From: Calocera cornea HHB12733
Taxonomy: Eukaryota > Basidiomycota > Dacrymycetes > Dacrymycetales > Dacrymycetaceae
DNA length: 39,883 nt
Direction of reading: 5' to 3'
NCBI GenBank assembly: GCA_001632435.1
Contig: KV423981.1
Coordinates: forward strand, 128,138-168,020
Below, in pieces: positions 1-11,443 of this stretch. Positions within the stretch are counted from its first letter, which is position 1. Each line of letters begins with the position of its first letter. A program made the translations under genes and the position numbers. The notes below the pieces were generated by a model that saw only the letters and a list, made by a program, of their open reading frames with translations, made no database searches and had not been told where the DNA came from.

Positions 1-85
1 GCATATGTGAGGCTCTGTTTAGTATAAAGACTACTTGGACAATATGTAAAATGAGCTAATTTAGACTGAGAAGGGGCTACAGCGG

Positions 86-113
86 GGGGTACAACACAGT
101 TGTGCTGTACCCC
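86..113. repeat. Inverted repeat (hairpin-forming)
   Basis: GGGGTACA at 86-93 is matched by TGTACCCC at 106-113, and the inner bases are nearly self-complementary, so the 28 bp could form a long imperfect hairpin. Its role is unknown; it could be a transposon relic or a protein-binding palindrome. Confidence 0.5.
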
Positions 114-170
114 ACCCCCTTCAAGGACATTGGAGTCGACGCAGGAAATACCCCTCCTGGGGGGACCCTA

Positions 171-208
171 GTTTTTAGGACGGCTTGGTGTTTTTAGGAC
201 GGCTTGGT
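171..208. repeat. 19-bp tandem duplication (2 copies)
   Basis: The 19-mer beginning GTTTTTAGGACGG occurs at 171-189 and again immediately at 190-208 with no mismatch. Perfect identity implies a recent slippage event. Confidence 0.8.
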
Positions 209-604
209 GGAGAACGTGGTCCCGGACGATGAGTGATCCACTCGGGTGCGTCTTAATCGCCGACAAAAGCCTCATCGCCGATACGATACTGTCTGAGTCG
301 AGATCTTCACAATACTGTACTTGCAGTACATAAGTTAAATTGTATTCGTATCCAATACTGTATCTTACCTCAGTGCAAAATGGCCTTCATGGATCAGCCT
401 ACAGTCAACTGCAGCGGTGTCGGGGAGATGTGCTTACAGTGAGCAATAGATAACGCGGACGAATCCCGGCAGGGCATCCATCCTCCCACCCGCTCGACGT
501 CGACCCCACAGCAGTACAAGTCGTGTGCCATGCCCACTACCTCTCTGCTCTGCTCTCCCCTACCCTGCTGAACGCAGCGACCACAGTAGAGGGAAACACT
601 ACGC

Positions 605-2649
605 ATGGCTGGGGACGACGACTATCCCGAGTCGGGCGCCGAGTCGCCCGTCGACGAGGCAGAGGAGGTCGCCGAGTTGGCCGTTGTGCCCGGGGCGCCT
701 GTCGAGCGGGTGCGTGCCCTCCTCATTCTCACCGTCCCAAACTCACTCACCCTCTCACCTCGTGCTCTAGCACAACCCGCTGGGACACAATGTAACGATG
801 CTCAGCGCGGTGAACCTCAACTTTGGCCAGATCCTGGGACACGGGATCTTCAGCATGGGCGGGAGTGTGCTGGGGAGTGTGGGCAGCGTCGGCCTTTACC
901 TCACAGCGTGGATCGTCACCCCGCTGTTGGCGTACGGTGCGTGCATCGCTGCAGCAATGTGGGGAGACGCTGACGTGGTACCGGGACCGTAGTGGGCGTT
1001 GCGGTCTACTCGGAGCTGTCGAGCTACTCCCCCCTCCGGTCAGGCGGGCCCGTCGTGTACCTAGAGCAAGAGTACCCTCGCCCCAAGTTCCTCGTTCCCA
1101 TCGTATTTGCCATCACCTCCACCCTCCTGGCGTACGTACTCCCTGTTGAATGATTGAGAGTGTGCTGACAAGAGAGGGTAGGTATAACGGCGTGACGGCG
1201 ATCGTGTTCGCGCAGTATTGGCTCCTGCTGTTCGACATGCCCATCACGGCGGCGAACCAGACGATGGTCGCTATTGTAGTGACGACCATCACGAGTGCGA
1301 GTGAGTGTCTCGCCGCATGAATGGGATGCGACTTAACAGACCTGGCCAGTCGCGCTGCTATCGACCAAGTGGAGTCTGAGGATCGTGAACGTCTTCTCGG
1401 TGTTCAAGGTCATCTCGCTCGTCTTGTGCGTCTACCCTCTCAGTCCCATCCCGTGTCTCCCTCTAACCAGCTCGACAGCGTCGTCGTCACAGGCATCGCG
1501 GTCCTGCTCGGTCTAACACCCATACAAGACCCATACAAGCACTTCCAGCACCCCTGGGCCGGCTCCAAATGGGATCCGAACGCGCTCGCCAACACCTTCG
1601 TGAAAGTCAACACCGCCGTCGCGGGGTGGCACAACGCCTTCTACGTCCTGGGCGAGGTGCGCTCTCGCGACCCCGTCCGCGTCGTCTCCGGCGCGGGCTA
1701 CATCTCCCTCAGCGTCGTCATCGTCCTGTATGTCCTGACGAATGTCGCGTACATTGCGGTCGTCCCACCAGAGGAGATCAAGGCGAGCGGCCAGCTCGTA
1801 GCGGCGCTGTTCTTCAAGCACGTGTTTGGTGATGGCGCAGCGGCAAAGATCATGCCGATCATGGTCACCGCGAGCTGTTTCGGCAACCTGGTGCGCTTGG
1901 TCCTCTCGACCTCATCCTCTGAGGACTAAAGGTACCCGCAGATCGCAGTCGTCGTCGGCTCCGCCCGTGTCCAGCGCGAGATCGCCCGGCAAGGGCTCCT
2001 TCCCTGGCCAGCATTCTGGACGACCTCCCGTCCGTTCGGCACGCCCAGCGTGCCCATCATCTTCAAGTACCTGCTCAGCAGCGCGGTTATCCTCCTTCTC
2101 CCCGCGAAAGACGCGTTCGCCTTCCTGCTCGACCTCTCCAGCTACCCCTTTCTCGTCTTCGGTGCCGCGTTTACGTTCGGCATCTGGCCGTTACGTGCGA
2201 GGCGCAAGAAGATGGGCTTGGAGAAAACAAAGTACCAGATGCTCAATTCGCTCATCGTGCTCTATCTGCTATGGAATGTGTTCCTGCTCGTGCTTCCCAT
2301 GTGCGTGATTCAGACTCGAGACGCGAGTCGGATGGTTGACTGTTTGCTAGGATACCGCCAGAGGATGGGCGGGGAGATGTGTCGTTTTGGTACGGCACAT
2401 ACGTGGTCGTCGGCATGGGGGTACTGCTGGTATGTATCATTGATTTATGCCGCAGTGCACAGTTCTGATACTTTGCAGGTATCTGCCCTGTTCTATTATG
2501 TGTACATCGTCTACCTCCCGAAGCGTGGAGGATACGAGATCGTGGAGGAGATAGAAGACCTACCCGATGGCGCTCGGAATGCGCGTTTAGTCAGGCGGTA
2601 CAAGTCCACTCCGGACATACCCACCGAGGACCAGCCATTGCTGTCCTGA
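605..2649 (+). CDS. APC-superfamily amino acid permease (Mup1/LAT-like)
   Basis: Likely plasma-membrane transporter importing an amino acid; high-affinity methionine permease Mup1 is the closest family I recognise. Inferred exons: 605-709, 771-936, 993-1131, 1182-1300, 1350-1425, 1479-1890, 1942-2300, 2351-2429, 2479-2649, giving an open frame of 541 residues. An acidic N-terminal tail is followed by the family's first transmembrane helix with the GHGIFSMGGSVLGSVGSVG glycine-rich stretch, where substrate contacts lie in this fold. Later hallmarks are the WHNAFYVLGEVR segment and GNLIAVVVGSARVQRE after exon 6. About twelve hydrophobic helices are visible, and the cytosolic tail ends in DQPLLS. 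The ATG at 605 gives the standard tail length. Substrate assignment is uncertain; the fold assignment is firm. Confidence 0.88.
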
Positions 2650-3142
2650 TATCCTTGATATGGCGGCATTGATACCCTCTCACCTTGGATCTATATAGAC
2701 ATAGACGCTCTGTTCGAATGCAACTTTGCATCGGCTTGGATCTTGGACATTCATGATGTCATCCTACGTGCCTTTGACCGATTCGACATTGATTCAACAC
2801 TGATCTTCACACAGCCGCAATGCACAGCACCATAGAACAAATCTGTCGCAAGGTGCATGTATTTTGTTGGCCCAGAGTCGACAGTCTGGCTACGCATCAA
2901 TACTGCTTTCAAACACTTTGCACAACCAAAAGCACCTTGGAAACCTGCCTCGGTAAATGGTGAATTCAATCGCCTTCGTCCATGCTGCTGTACCGGGAAC
3001 GGTCTGCGAGAGCACTTGAAGTCTATACCACGTCCAACGCAATTTGCATTCATCAGTGTCTGTTAGAGCAATCGTACCGCATTAATGGCTACATGAAGCC
3101 TGTCTTAATATTGCACGTCGAGGGCCGCCGCTTTCTGGCCCC
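2650..3142. other. Intergenic region between convergent genes
   Basis: The 3' ends of the permease (+) and UGT-1 (-) face each other here. The roughly 490 bp contain a TATATAGACATAGACG stretch near 2691 and no recognisable coding sequence; a 100-residue minus-strand frame (2751-3053) has no family features. Confidence 0.5.
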
Positions 3143-5047
3143 TCACCTTCCCACTATGAAATGGCGCAGCCCTTCCAGCTCGTCGAACGCAGGGCCGCCA
3201 GGAACCATGTAGGCTTGAATGGCCTTCTGTGCCCGTTTCGCTGCTTCGCGTTTTCCCGCACCTTCGCCGCCGCGACAGGCGTTTATAACCGTCTGGATCT
3301 CCTCTTTGACAGCCTCATCCGTTCCAACAATCTTCGTTCCGTCTGGTCCTCCGCGGTATGCCCTCGTGGCAGCGGGACCAGTCCTCACCTGGAGGAGCTC
3401 GAAGCCGGCGCCCACGACATCGACAATAAAGCTGGCATTCGGTTGCTGGTCTGCCACATGTGGCCAGCAAATGAGGGGTACACCTTGGGAGAGTGCCTCA
3501 TAGATTCCTCCCGCGCCGCAGTGGGACAGCATCCATCCGGTGGCCTATGTCATCACTGTTCAGGATAGGCAGCATGACGCGTACGAGCGAGGGACTAACG
3601 GGGTGCATCAAAACTGCCACCTGTGGCGCCCATGGCAGTATTAAGCCTCGACCGCTCGTCTTTATGGCCGCGATCAGCTCCTCTGGCATAGGACCTCTGG
3701 ATGCAGCAGTAGTCATCACAAACGGCATAGGCTTCTCGACCGTCAGTAATGCACCGATCAAGCATTTGATCTGCGTGGGGTTTGGGAAGAAGAGCGATCC
3801 GAACGAAATGTAGAGGGCCGAATGTGGGCCATACTTGGCAAGCGCTTCATTCAGGAAGAGGATACACGGATCGCTTGCCAGAGATTCTGGTGGTACAGCC
3901 CGCACCAATGGTGGGGCGGCGATCTGTGGACCCACGGCCAGCACGTGTCGATTTTCCGCAGTACTCCACGCCATCACACGTGCCAAGCTTTCGGGCTCCT
4001 AGCTCCATGTCAGAACGGCCAAAATACCTGAGCAAGCCTTCCCGTACCAGTGCTGGAATAGAAGCAATCAGAGCACCATCGGCGATATTGTATATCTTTT
4101 CGTGATAAAGGTGCATGTCCCATGCCATCGGTGAGAAGACATCCTGTGGAAATCTCTCCCACTGGTAGAAAGGTTGTATACCCTTCACGCGAATGACGTC
4201 GGGCAAAAGGTTGGATTTGTGTCTGATCTACAGAGAGTCGTACTCAATACCAGAGGGACCAGGAAAGAGTGGGCAACCTACCGAACGAACCACTTCGTTG
4301 AAGGAGCGACCGGCGCGCAAAGCCTCGTCTTCAAATGTCTGGAGAACATCCTTCTCCCAGCCTCGGAACTTTCCCCCTTCCTCAGGCGGTCCAATCCAGC
4401 TGCGAGCCCGCATGAGTCACCGAATGCAAGCGCTGAACGCAGTCTCACCAAGTGTATCCAACCGCCGTGCCCGCAAACCACAGCCACACAGAGGCGTTGT
4501 AAATTTCCTTGAGCGGAATGGCAATTCGCCCTTGCATGATGTCGGAAATGATAAGCTTCGGCACGGCTCCCACTGGTTCCCATTTGACGTTACGATCGTC
4601 CGTGAATGCATCGTCGCGCATGACGGCGGAAAGGATGGCAACTATGTGCTGGACCACAGGCGGGGGTGGAAGCTGGATTTGACGCCCATCCATCTGCATA
4701 CCGTTCGGCGGTAGACCACCCGGCTGCCGACCGGCCGAGATTACGCGGATACGGGGCAGTACCGTTTTGGTCTCATGCTCATCGATCCACCGTTTAGCGA
4801 GCTCATCGTTTGCCTTGCCGGCGGCGCCTGCATCCACGGCGAGAGCTAGGTCGTATTAGTACTTGTGTGCTAGTATGACATGCACACTGACATATGGTGA
4901 GATCCTCGAACTTCCGTGCGAGAGTCACGGCAAGGCCCAAGGCGGGACCCATGTGACCTGAAGAAGAGCTTCAGACACGATGTGATAATGGTTCAGCACA
5001 TCCTTACCTGCATGGAACCACGCAATCTGAAGCAGGTGCAAAGGCAT
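3143..5047 (-). CDS. UDP-glycosyltransferase (UGT-1)
   Basis: Transfers sugar from a UDP-sugar to a small acceptor (GT-B fold, GT1 family). Inferred exons, 5' to 3' on the minus strand: 5047-5008, 4957-4892, 4845-4449, 4399-4282, 4227-4028, 3987-3600, 3544-3143. The joined frame is open for 536 residues, a normal UGT length. The N-terminal acceptor half has HMGPALGLAVTLARKFEDL. The C-terminal donor half has ALYISFGSLFFPNP, then GLILPWAPQVAVLMHP and, from about residue 411, HCGAGGIYEALSQGVPL, the donor-binding signature of the family. The intron after exon 6 splits MHP from ATGWMLSHCG, as in UGT-2. The short first exon lacks a clear signal peptide. Acceptor unknown; lipids, sterols or xenobiotics are possible. 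Confidence 0.85.
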
Positions 5048-6136
5048 TTCAGTCAGATTAAGTGGCTGTCACCGTTGGTGATAGGTTGGATCCTCTCTTT
5101 GACCGCCCTACCATGCGCCTTTATACGCCCAGCTCCGAGATCACCCGTGCAGAGACTCACTCTCGAACTTCACCCGCCAGCACAGAACTGCAATTTATAC
5201 CGCGGATCACAAGGAATCAGGCGTTTCAACAGGACATCTGATTGAGCTAGTGACCAGCTCGACGAGGATCGGCGCAAGAACCAATAACGGTCGCATGTAC
5301 GAGCCGATCCGGACAGCCTGGGAAAGAGGCCGAAGCATGCCGTACAGCGAGACGCAGCAGAAGAGAGCCTGATTCAAGCATCGCCGGCATGTCAGGTGCC
5401 CAGCGGGGTGCAGAGTGCCTTGAAGGCAGTGAAAGAGAAGGACGGCTACAAGAAGGACCCAGGGCGTGGGACGGTCCGGTCGCGCCGTAACTGCCGGTTC
5501 GGCAGCCGATTACCAGGGGCGCCGATTCGAAGACGAAATGGCACATTTGGATTCTCGGTGACCACGGAAGTGCAATATCAATTGTGAATTTCGTCCCTAC
5601 GCTTTCTCATTGCATACTCGTTGTTGGAGCACCCGCACAGTCAACCATGAGGAGGTAAGCCCAGTATCCCAGATAAGCTCGCTCACATCTGAAGCAGTGT
5701 TCGTCGCCCGGAAAGCTCCCAAAAGATACGGATGATCAGAAGAGGCGCCCTGAAATCGGTGCACTTTCCCATCTTCGAGCCCCACTGACGTTCACAACCA
5801 TTAAAAAAAAACTGATGGAGAAATCAACACATCGGCGACTTTGATGCTGCAGAACAGCTATCACGGTTTGCTTTCTCGAGCCGATCCATGAGAGGCTCAC
5901 CCCTTTTCAACTTTGGCACGTTCGTGGGCATTCTTGTTGGATAAACCAACGGGAGTCATACACAACCGTAGGATCTCATTATCTATAACTTAACTTACTA
6001 GACTACCAATCACAAAGATACAAGAATCCGGCCATAACATACAGCTACTGTTTATACTCCAAATTGACCTCCGCGACATCCTTCCCTCGTCGTTGGTATC
6101 TCACCAGGATTGTGCACACTGTTCGATGTGACGCAC
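5048..6136. other. Intergenic region, no supported gene
   Basis: About 1.1 kb between the start of UGT-1 and the 3' end of the glycosylase gene. It should hold the UGT-1 promoter. Two minus-strand frames (5247-5546 and 5597-5785) lack splice context or recognisable motifs, and a poly-A run lies at about 5802-5810. I see no RNA gene. Confidence 0.5.
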
Positions 6137-7588
6137 TCACGGACTCTCCTCTGCCAGTGCCCACATATACCATACAGCAACACTCCTGTACGGTCTCCAT
6201 CCCGCGGTAAGGCCGTCCATCTCCTCCGGCGTCAAGTACACGCCCTTCTGCGCCTTCTTCCCACCCAGCCTGCTCTTGAGCTGAGCCACCGTGAGCCCGT
6301 CAGGCAGCTCGACAGGCGAGCCGGCGGGGATATGGACGCCATCGCGCGGGCTCTGCACTTTGACGGCCTTCTTACTCTTCTTTGGGGTTTCGGGAGTGGG
6401 GATAGGTGGCACAGGTGAGGCATCTTCCTCCTTCGGCGCGGGCTCAATTGCTTCTGCCGGTTCGGGATCCTGGTCGACGCTGGGCTGGGGGAGCTTCTTA
6501 GGCTCGACCTCGATATGGTAGCTCGGGTCGTGCGAGGCCAGCACCCAACGGAGCAGACCGCGCTGCACACCGAGATCGCCGTACGGCAGGATATCGGGCC
6601 GGCGCGCAGAGAAGATGGCAAACATATCGACCGTCCAGCGTCCGATGCCGCGCACGGCAATAAGGGACTCGGCAAGTTCCTCGTCGGTGGCTCGGGAGAG
6701 GAGGGAGGCAGACAGCCGGCCGTCGGCGAACCGCGTAGCCAGGTCGATCACTGCAACAGTTCAGGACCCAGCTATATGCGCATACATATGACGTGCGCAC
6801 CGTATTCTGCCTTCCTCTGACTCAACCCCGCGCTCCTCAGTGCTGGGATGGGTGTGTTCGCGAGCTGCGCCGGGGTCGGGAACGGCCGATCGGCCATGGC
6901 GGGCGGCACGTCACCGCGCTCGGGCAGGCTGGGGTCATAGATGCGCAGGAACTTGGCGTTGATGCTCCGGGCGGCGCGCCAGGAGATCTGCTGGCCGAGT
7001 ATGGAGGTGACGAGTGTCCTGCACCAGAGATGGGTCACGGGCGCAGGTGGTGCAGAGGGAATGGGCGCACCGGAAGGGATGCACTACATCCAGAACCTCG
7101 AATGGCTTGCATGGAAGGCGGTTGAAGACCTCATGAAACCGTTCATCAGCGGAGATGATATGCCGCTTCGCGTCCTCCAGGTCGAAGCTGAGCGACGGTG
7201 GGAGGATATCCTCCTCGATGAGCTCTTTGAAAACGATTGGAACCGGCGTTACTTCAGCAGCTGCCGTCACGGTTGACGGTGTCACTGGGGTCGGCGGAAC
7301 AGCTACAGCGGTTGTCCGCTTCCTTTTGGGAGGCTTGGTTGGCGTGACAGGCTCCTCGGCTGCCGCGAGCTTGCGCTTGCTCGGCGTCCGGGGCGTGCGA
7401 GGCGTCGGAGCCGGCGTCGGCAGCGCGACCGGCGTGATCTCCCGCACATCTGTGTTGACGCGGATAGCGGAGCGAGTCGAGACCATTCTGGCGCCGTTTT
7501 GAAAGAGAGAAGATGGTGGGCAAATGCGAGCGGGATACGGCAGGACGGTGTGACTCCTCACGGTTGGGCGCAGGGCAACCCTGAACAT
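6137..7588 (-). CDS. mag1: DNA-3-methyladenine glycosylase, HhH-GPD family (Mag1/AlkA-like)
   Basis: Base-excision repair enzyme removing alkylated purines from DNA. Inferred exons 7588-7071, 7018-6801 and 6750-6137 encode 449 residues. The N-terminal 110 residues are basic and low in complexity (PTPAPTPRTPRTPSKRKL, PTKPPKRKR), suiting nuclear targeting. HPFRTLVTSILGQQIS starts the catalytic core and spans intron 1. The helix-hairpin-helix VRGIGRWTVDMFAIF (about residues 278-292) is followed by ILPYGDLGVQRG, whose Asp near residue 304 is the expected catalytic acid. A roughly 70-residue Pro/Glu/Lys-rich stretch is inserted between that core and the C-terminal WRPYRSVAVWYMWAL motif. A second ATG at 7486 would drop the first 34 residues, which could act as a mitochondrial presequence; which start is used cannot be told. 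Confidence 0.92.
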
Positions 7589-8142
7589 TGCCTTAATTGG
7601 TCCCGCTGAACGACCGGGGTTCTTATACAGTGCACGAGAGAGCGACTGTCTTGGCTAGACTACTGATGACTCGCCAGCTCCCGACTTGATAATTCTGTCG
7701 TTCAAAGCGAAGTGAGCCCTCATTCTTCCCCAGCGGTAGAGGGGATGTTGTCGTGGGTTCGCTCACGCTGTGCCTTTGCCCGGCAAGAGCTTCTCGTCAT
7801 CCTCATCAAATTGCTCAGTCATCGACCAGGACCTTGATCAGTTTGCTCTTCTTTGCATCGCCCTTTCCATGCGGGGAATTGAATTCTCGACAGTGCATGC
7901 CCCGCTTTGGCGACGTTCAGAACGAAAAACTGCGCTCATCGTACTGTTGCCGCCCTCAGTTTTCTCGCCCACACAGCTAGCTATCAGTGGAACACATCGT
8001 CCCTCTCGATGGCACTTAGTCCAGGACACCCGAAGTGGAGTGTTGCACGCTTCCTAGGCAGTGTTAATTCATAACATATATCTTGCTATCAACCCGGCCG
8101 GGGTGATATAAGGCTTCGGGTCAGAGGACTCCCCTCTTGTCA
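7589..8142. promoter_or_regulatory. Divergent promoter region between mag1 and UGT-2
   Basis: About 550 bp separate the divergent starts of the glycosylase (-) and UGT-2 (+), so both promoters should lie here. A TGATATAAGG stretch at 8103-8112 sits about 30 bp before the UGT-2 start and could be a TATA-like element. No coding sequence is supported. Confidence 0.45.
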
Positions 8143-10059
8143 ATGCCCCCCACGATGACCACCTCGACTATAGCTCCCCCGCACTTCGTATTTCTCTCCT
8201 GGTTTCCTTGGGGGCAGCTCTCCACTGATCTAGGTTTGTCTGTGACTTTGGTTCGGAAATTCCCCGCACTCGTCATTTGTGAGCACCCATCTTCCAACCC
8301 CCCCGCCCCCCACAACGAAGACTGAACCGTTCCAGCATTCGTCACTGAAGCCCCCTTCCTCTCCAAATGCGAGATCGAGCTCCATCGACTCTGCCTCGAC
8401 GATCACGAGCAGTCCAACCTGCTTCCTCGAATTCGTCTTATCGCCCTCGGTAACGACCCCCGCCCCGATGTGCCGTTTGACGACCCGATGGCCGTCGACA
8501 TGCGGGAAGTGACTGTCATCCCCCTCGCGGTGCAGGAGCAGATGCTGGCAAAGCTTCCGCTTCTGATCGCCGATGAGAGGTTCGTCGACGACGCAGGGAA
8601 GGAGTGGCACCCAGTCGGAGGGAAGCCAGGTCTGGTGTTAGTGGACTATGGCCAGGCGAGGGTTGCCGTGGAACTGAAAAGGCGCTTTGGCGTCCCGCTG
8701 ATGCTCTGGTTCCCAGAGGCCGGGTTTGCATACACGAGGTATCCGTGCGCTTCACAAGTGAAGAAATATATGATGATGAATAACAGGTTTTTTGGCCCGT
8801 TTGAGAAAGGCGGCAAGGCACGGGGTTACGCCGACGAGGTCGAATCCATGTACGCGAACGAAGAATTGCGTGCAGGGCGATCATTCAACGAGATCGGTCG
8901 CGATGTATGTCTTATGCGTGCCCACTTACTGTACCTATCACTCGCTGACCATGGTCAAGTGCTGGCATCGTTCCACCCGCACGTTGAATGACCTTGTCAA
9001 CATACGCGGCATCCCGCCGTACTTCTGGTACGAGGACAGTCCTCACGATATCTTCGTCGGGTATATCTGGGACCTCCTCCGGGGAATGGTGGACTTGCAT
9101 GAGAACATTGACGGAGTGCTGCTCAATGCCGTGCCTACGATCGTATGCATCAACCCTACATGGACCTGTAAACGACTGACTGGTATACATGCTTAGGAAG
9201 AGGAAGGCGTTCAAGGAGTCTTGGATTGGGAGACGCCAGAGGGCAAGCAAGTAATCTGCCTCGGTCCACAACTCGCACTCTCGCACTGCTACAATGAAGA
9301 GAAGTGCCCCTCAGCTCCTTCAGGAGAATCGTCTGAGATGGATCCTGCCATCAGATTTCTCGATGGAGCACTGAAGGGATATGGAGCTGGTTCCATCCTC
9401 TACATCTCTTTTGGATCCATGTTCTTCCCTCCTTCCGAGCATCTGAGAACACTCGTAGATGCGGTACTTGCACTGGAACCTCCGATGCCCTTCTTGATGA
9501 CCACACCTGGAGCGCATGGTAAATTTCCAAAGGACTTGGAAAGCAAGATCAAGGAAACCAAGCACGGTATACTCGTACCTTGGGTTGATCAGCAGGCAGC
9601 GCTTTCGCATCCAGTAAGCGGACTCGGCTACTAATGCTGGGCTGATCTGATAAGAGATTTTAGGCAACAGGATGGATGCTCTCACATTGTGGTGCCGGAG
9701 GAACATTTCAAGCGTTAAGCCAAGGTGTGCCGATCATCGCGTGGCCGTTCGCCGTCGATCAGCCCCAGCACGCGGTGTGGGTCACAGATGTGCTTGACGC
9801 CGGTTTCTACCTCATTCAGAACCGAACCGGCCTCGCTGCTACTCTGAAGGCCTCTCGAGGAGGCCCGGCAGGTATGCGGATTCTCGGCACGGAAAAGGCC
9901 ATCCGGATGGAGCTCGACAATGTATTGCACCAAGTCCGGGGTCCGGTTGGGGCGATGAAGCGCGCCAATGCGGCGAAGGCAGCAACCGCTATCTGGGAAT
10001 ATATCAAGCCAAACGGAGCGGCATCGAGTGAGTTGGAGAGATTGCGCACGTACTTCTAA
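8143..10059 (+). CDS. UDP-glycosyltransferase (UGT-2)
   Basis: Second intact GT1-family glycosyltransferase. Inferred exons 8143-8278, 8336-8738, 8787-8904, 8960-9142, 9197-9613 and 9664-10059 join to an open frame of 550 residues. Acceptor half: HFVFLSWFPWGQLSTDLGLS, later GLVLVDYGQARVAVELKRRF. Donor half: SILYISFGSMFFPPSEHL, GILVPWVDQQAALSHP, then after the last intron ATGWMLSHCGAGGTFQALSQ (HCGAGG from about residue 427) and PIIAWPFAVDQPQ. It is much closer to UGT-3 downstream than to UGT-1, implying a tandem duplication. UGT-1 has one extra intron near its 5' end; the later introns interrupt both proteins at corresponding places. The acceptor at 8959 is less certain than the others. The acceptor molecule is unknown. 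Confidence 0.87.
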
Positions 10060-11443
10060 TGAGGTCTAGTATAGCACAAGTTTATAAGTTAAGCAAGTGA
10101 AGTTGCTATTTAGTACTTTGTGAAGCGGTCGTCGCGCGCTTCAAAAGCGAAAGGGACAAGCCGGCGGATCCTGCTGGATCGCAAATTCTGGTCCCGAAAA
10201 CTGAGCGGGGTTCTCGTGCCGAAGAGCCGACTACACTGGGACCCTACGAAGTACTGATTATGAGCAATAGTAAACACCTACAAAGATAGCGCATTGTCAG
10301 CACCTTGCTTTGCTAGGCAAAGTGGCTGATAAACAGCCATTAATGGCCCGTAAACAGCAACTTGCGCATTTCCAGTACCTTAGTAACTTAATTTCATTAC
10401 TATGTCTACTACATTGAAACCGTGCCTAAAGGGTTGATACCTGCACACAACCTGGCCAGAAAGGCAATCACATGAAAGAGATTGACAGTAATTATAGCAT
10501 GCTCACCCTGGAAGAGTTGCACAGGCCTAGCAGCACGATCAATAAGAACATGTCAGTGGACGGTGCATATATGCATGCACTGTAACGTCTGGCCTGCATT
10601 GTGGCCCTCCAAAAGGAGGTCCAACAATGGGAATGTATGCAGTAATACAGTGACGGTCTTGAGGAGGGGTAGGACTCTAGCAGGGACAGGGAGGGCCAGA
10701 AAGGAGAGGGCTAGTAAGGGGACAGAGGGTGAGACAACGTGGTGGTCTAAAGGAGAACGCAGAGCTCCAGATGAGGGGCAGGGACAAGTCTAAGTCCGCG
10801 TCAAATGTGCCTCCGCGGAAGCAATCAGCTGCTCTGAGACCGCTGATTGCTCAATGAGTTTGAGCGGGTGCTGATTTTCATCTGTAAAATGGATGGAACC
10901 AAATCAGTACCCAATCAGCCGCTCACAACACTCAGCCACTTAATGGCTGTTTACCTTCTTATTAGCAATTAAGTGGCTTATTAGTGGACCCTACTCCGCG
11001 TCCAGTGCTACTTATCCCATCTGAATTCCTTCACCAACGAATTGGAATTCACCTTTTGCCTTTGTACAGTGTACTTCCCTCCCTGACCGTAGGCGAGTAA
11101 CTGGGTACCACTCTCGTCAAATTTCCGGCAATAGCTACTATGGGACAAGCACACGGGCCCCACAACGCATCCTTCAATCAAACGGCCCATTGCTCAGTAA
11201 TCCTCATGATGGTCTTGCGAGTGGTCAGTCTGACTTACCTTGCGGTGCGCAGACCGTGGCAATCTCCCTTGAGCTCTTAGCAAAGAAGCTTGCTCCGACA
11301 ATTCAAAGTATCTGCAACCTTTCGCAACATTGACGGAGCTGCAGTGCTGCTTCATCTCAATACTGATGGATGCTCCGGTATAAAGCAACGGCTTATGGCG
11401 ACCTGAAGCATTAACATCGCCCGCAGGATTTTCATCGACCATC
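10060..11443. other. Intergenic region with possible DNA transposon remnant
   Basis: Noncoding, locally AT-rich spacer of 1.4 kb between UGT-2 and the UGT-3 pseudogene. Its centre (10248-10985) is listed separately as a candidate mobile element. The last 400 bp before 11444 should correspond to the former UGT-3 promoter. No open frame here has coding character. Confidence 0.5.
10248..10985. mobile_element. Candidate non-autonomous DNA transposon (MITE-like)
   Basis: The interval is bracketed by a direct repeat GGACCCTAC (10239-10247 and 10986-10994), which could be a target-site duplication of 8-9 bp. Inside each end, in opposite orientation, lies a related subterminal motif: AAACAGCCATTAA near 10333 on the plus strand and near 10940 on the minus strand, with further TAAACAGC and GTGGCTGA words. 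No transposase is encoded. The terminal bases themselves match poorly, so the boundaries are provisional. Confidence 0.35.

Larger units (their letters stand above)
1..604. other. Upstream noncoding region of the permease gene
   Basis: No convincing gene. It holds a near-palindrome at 86-113, a perfect 19-bp tandem duplication at 171-208, and an AT-richer stretch at about 290-370 with repeated ATACTGT words. The segment from about 380 to 604 is the likely promoter and 5' leader of the permease that starts at 605. Short open frames here overlap one another and show no recognisable protein. Confidence 0.5.

Noticed and set aside
5247..5546. 99-residue minus-strand frame in the UGT-1/mag1 spacer
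   Set aside because: No motif, and other frames of similar length overlap it; typical of GC-rich chance frames.
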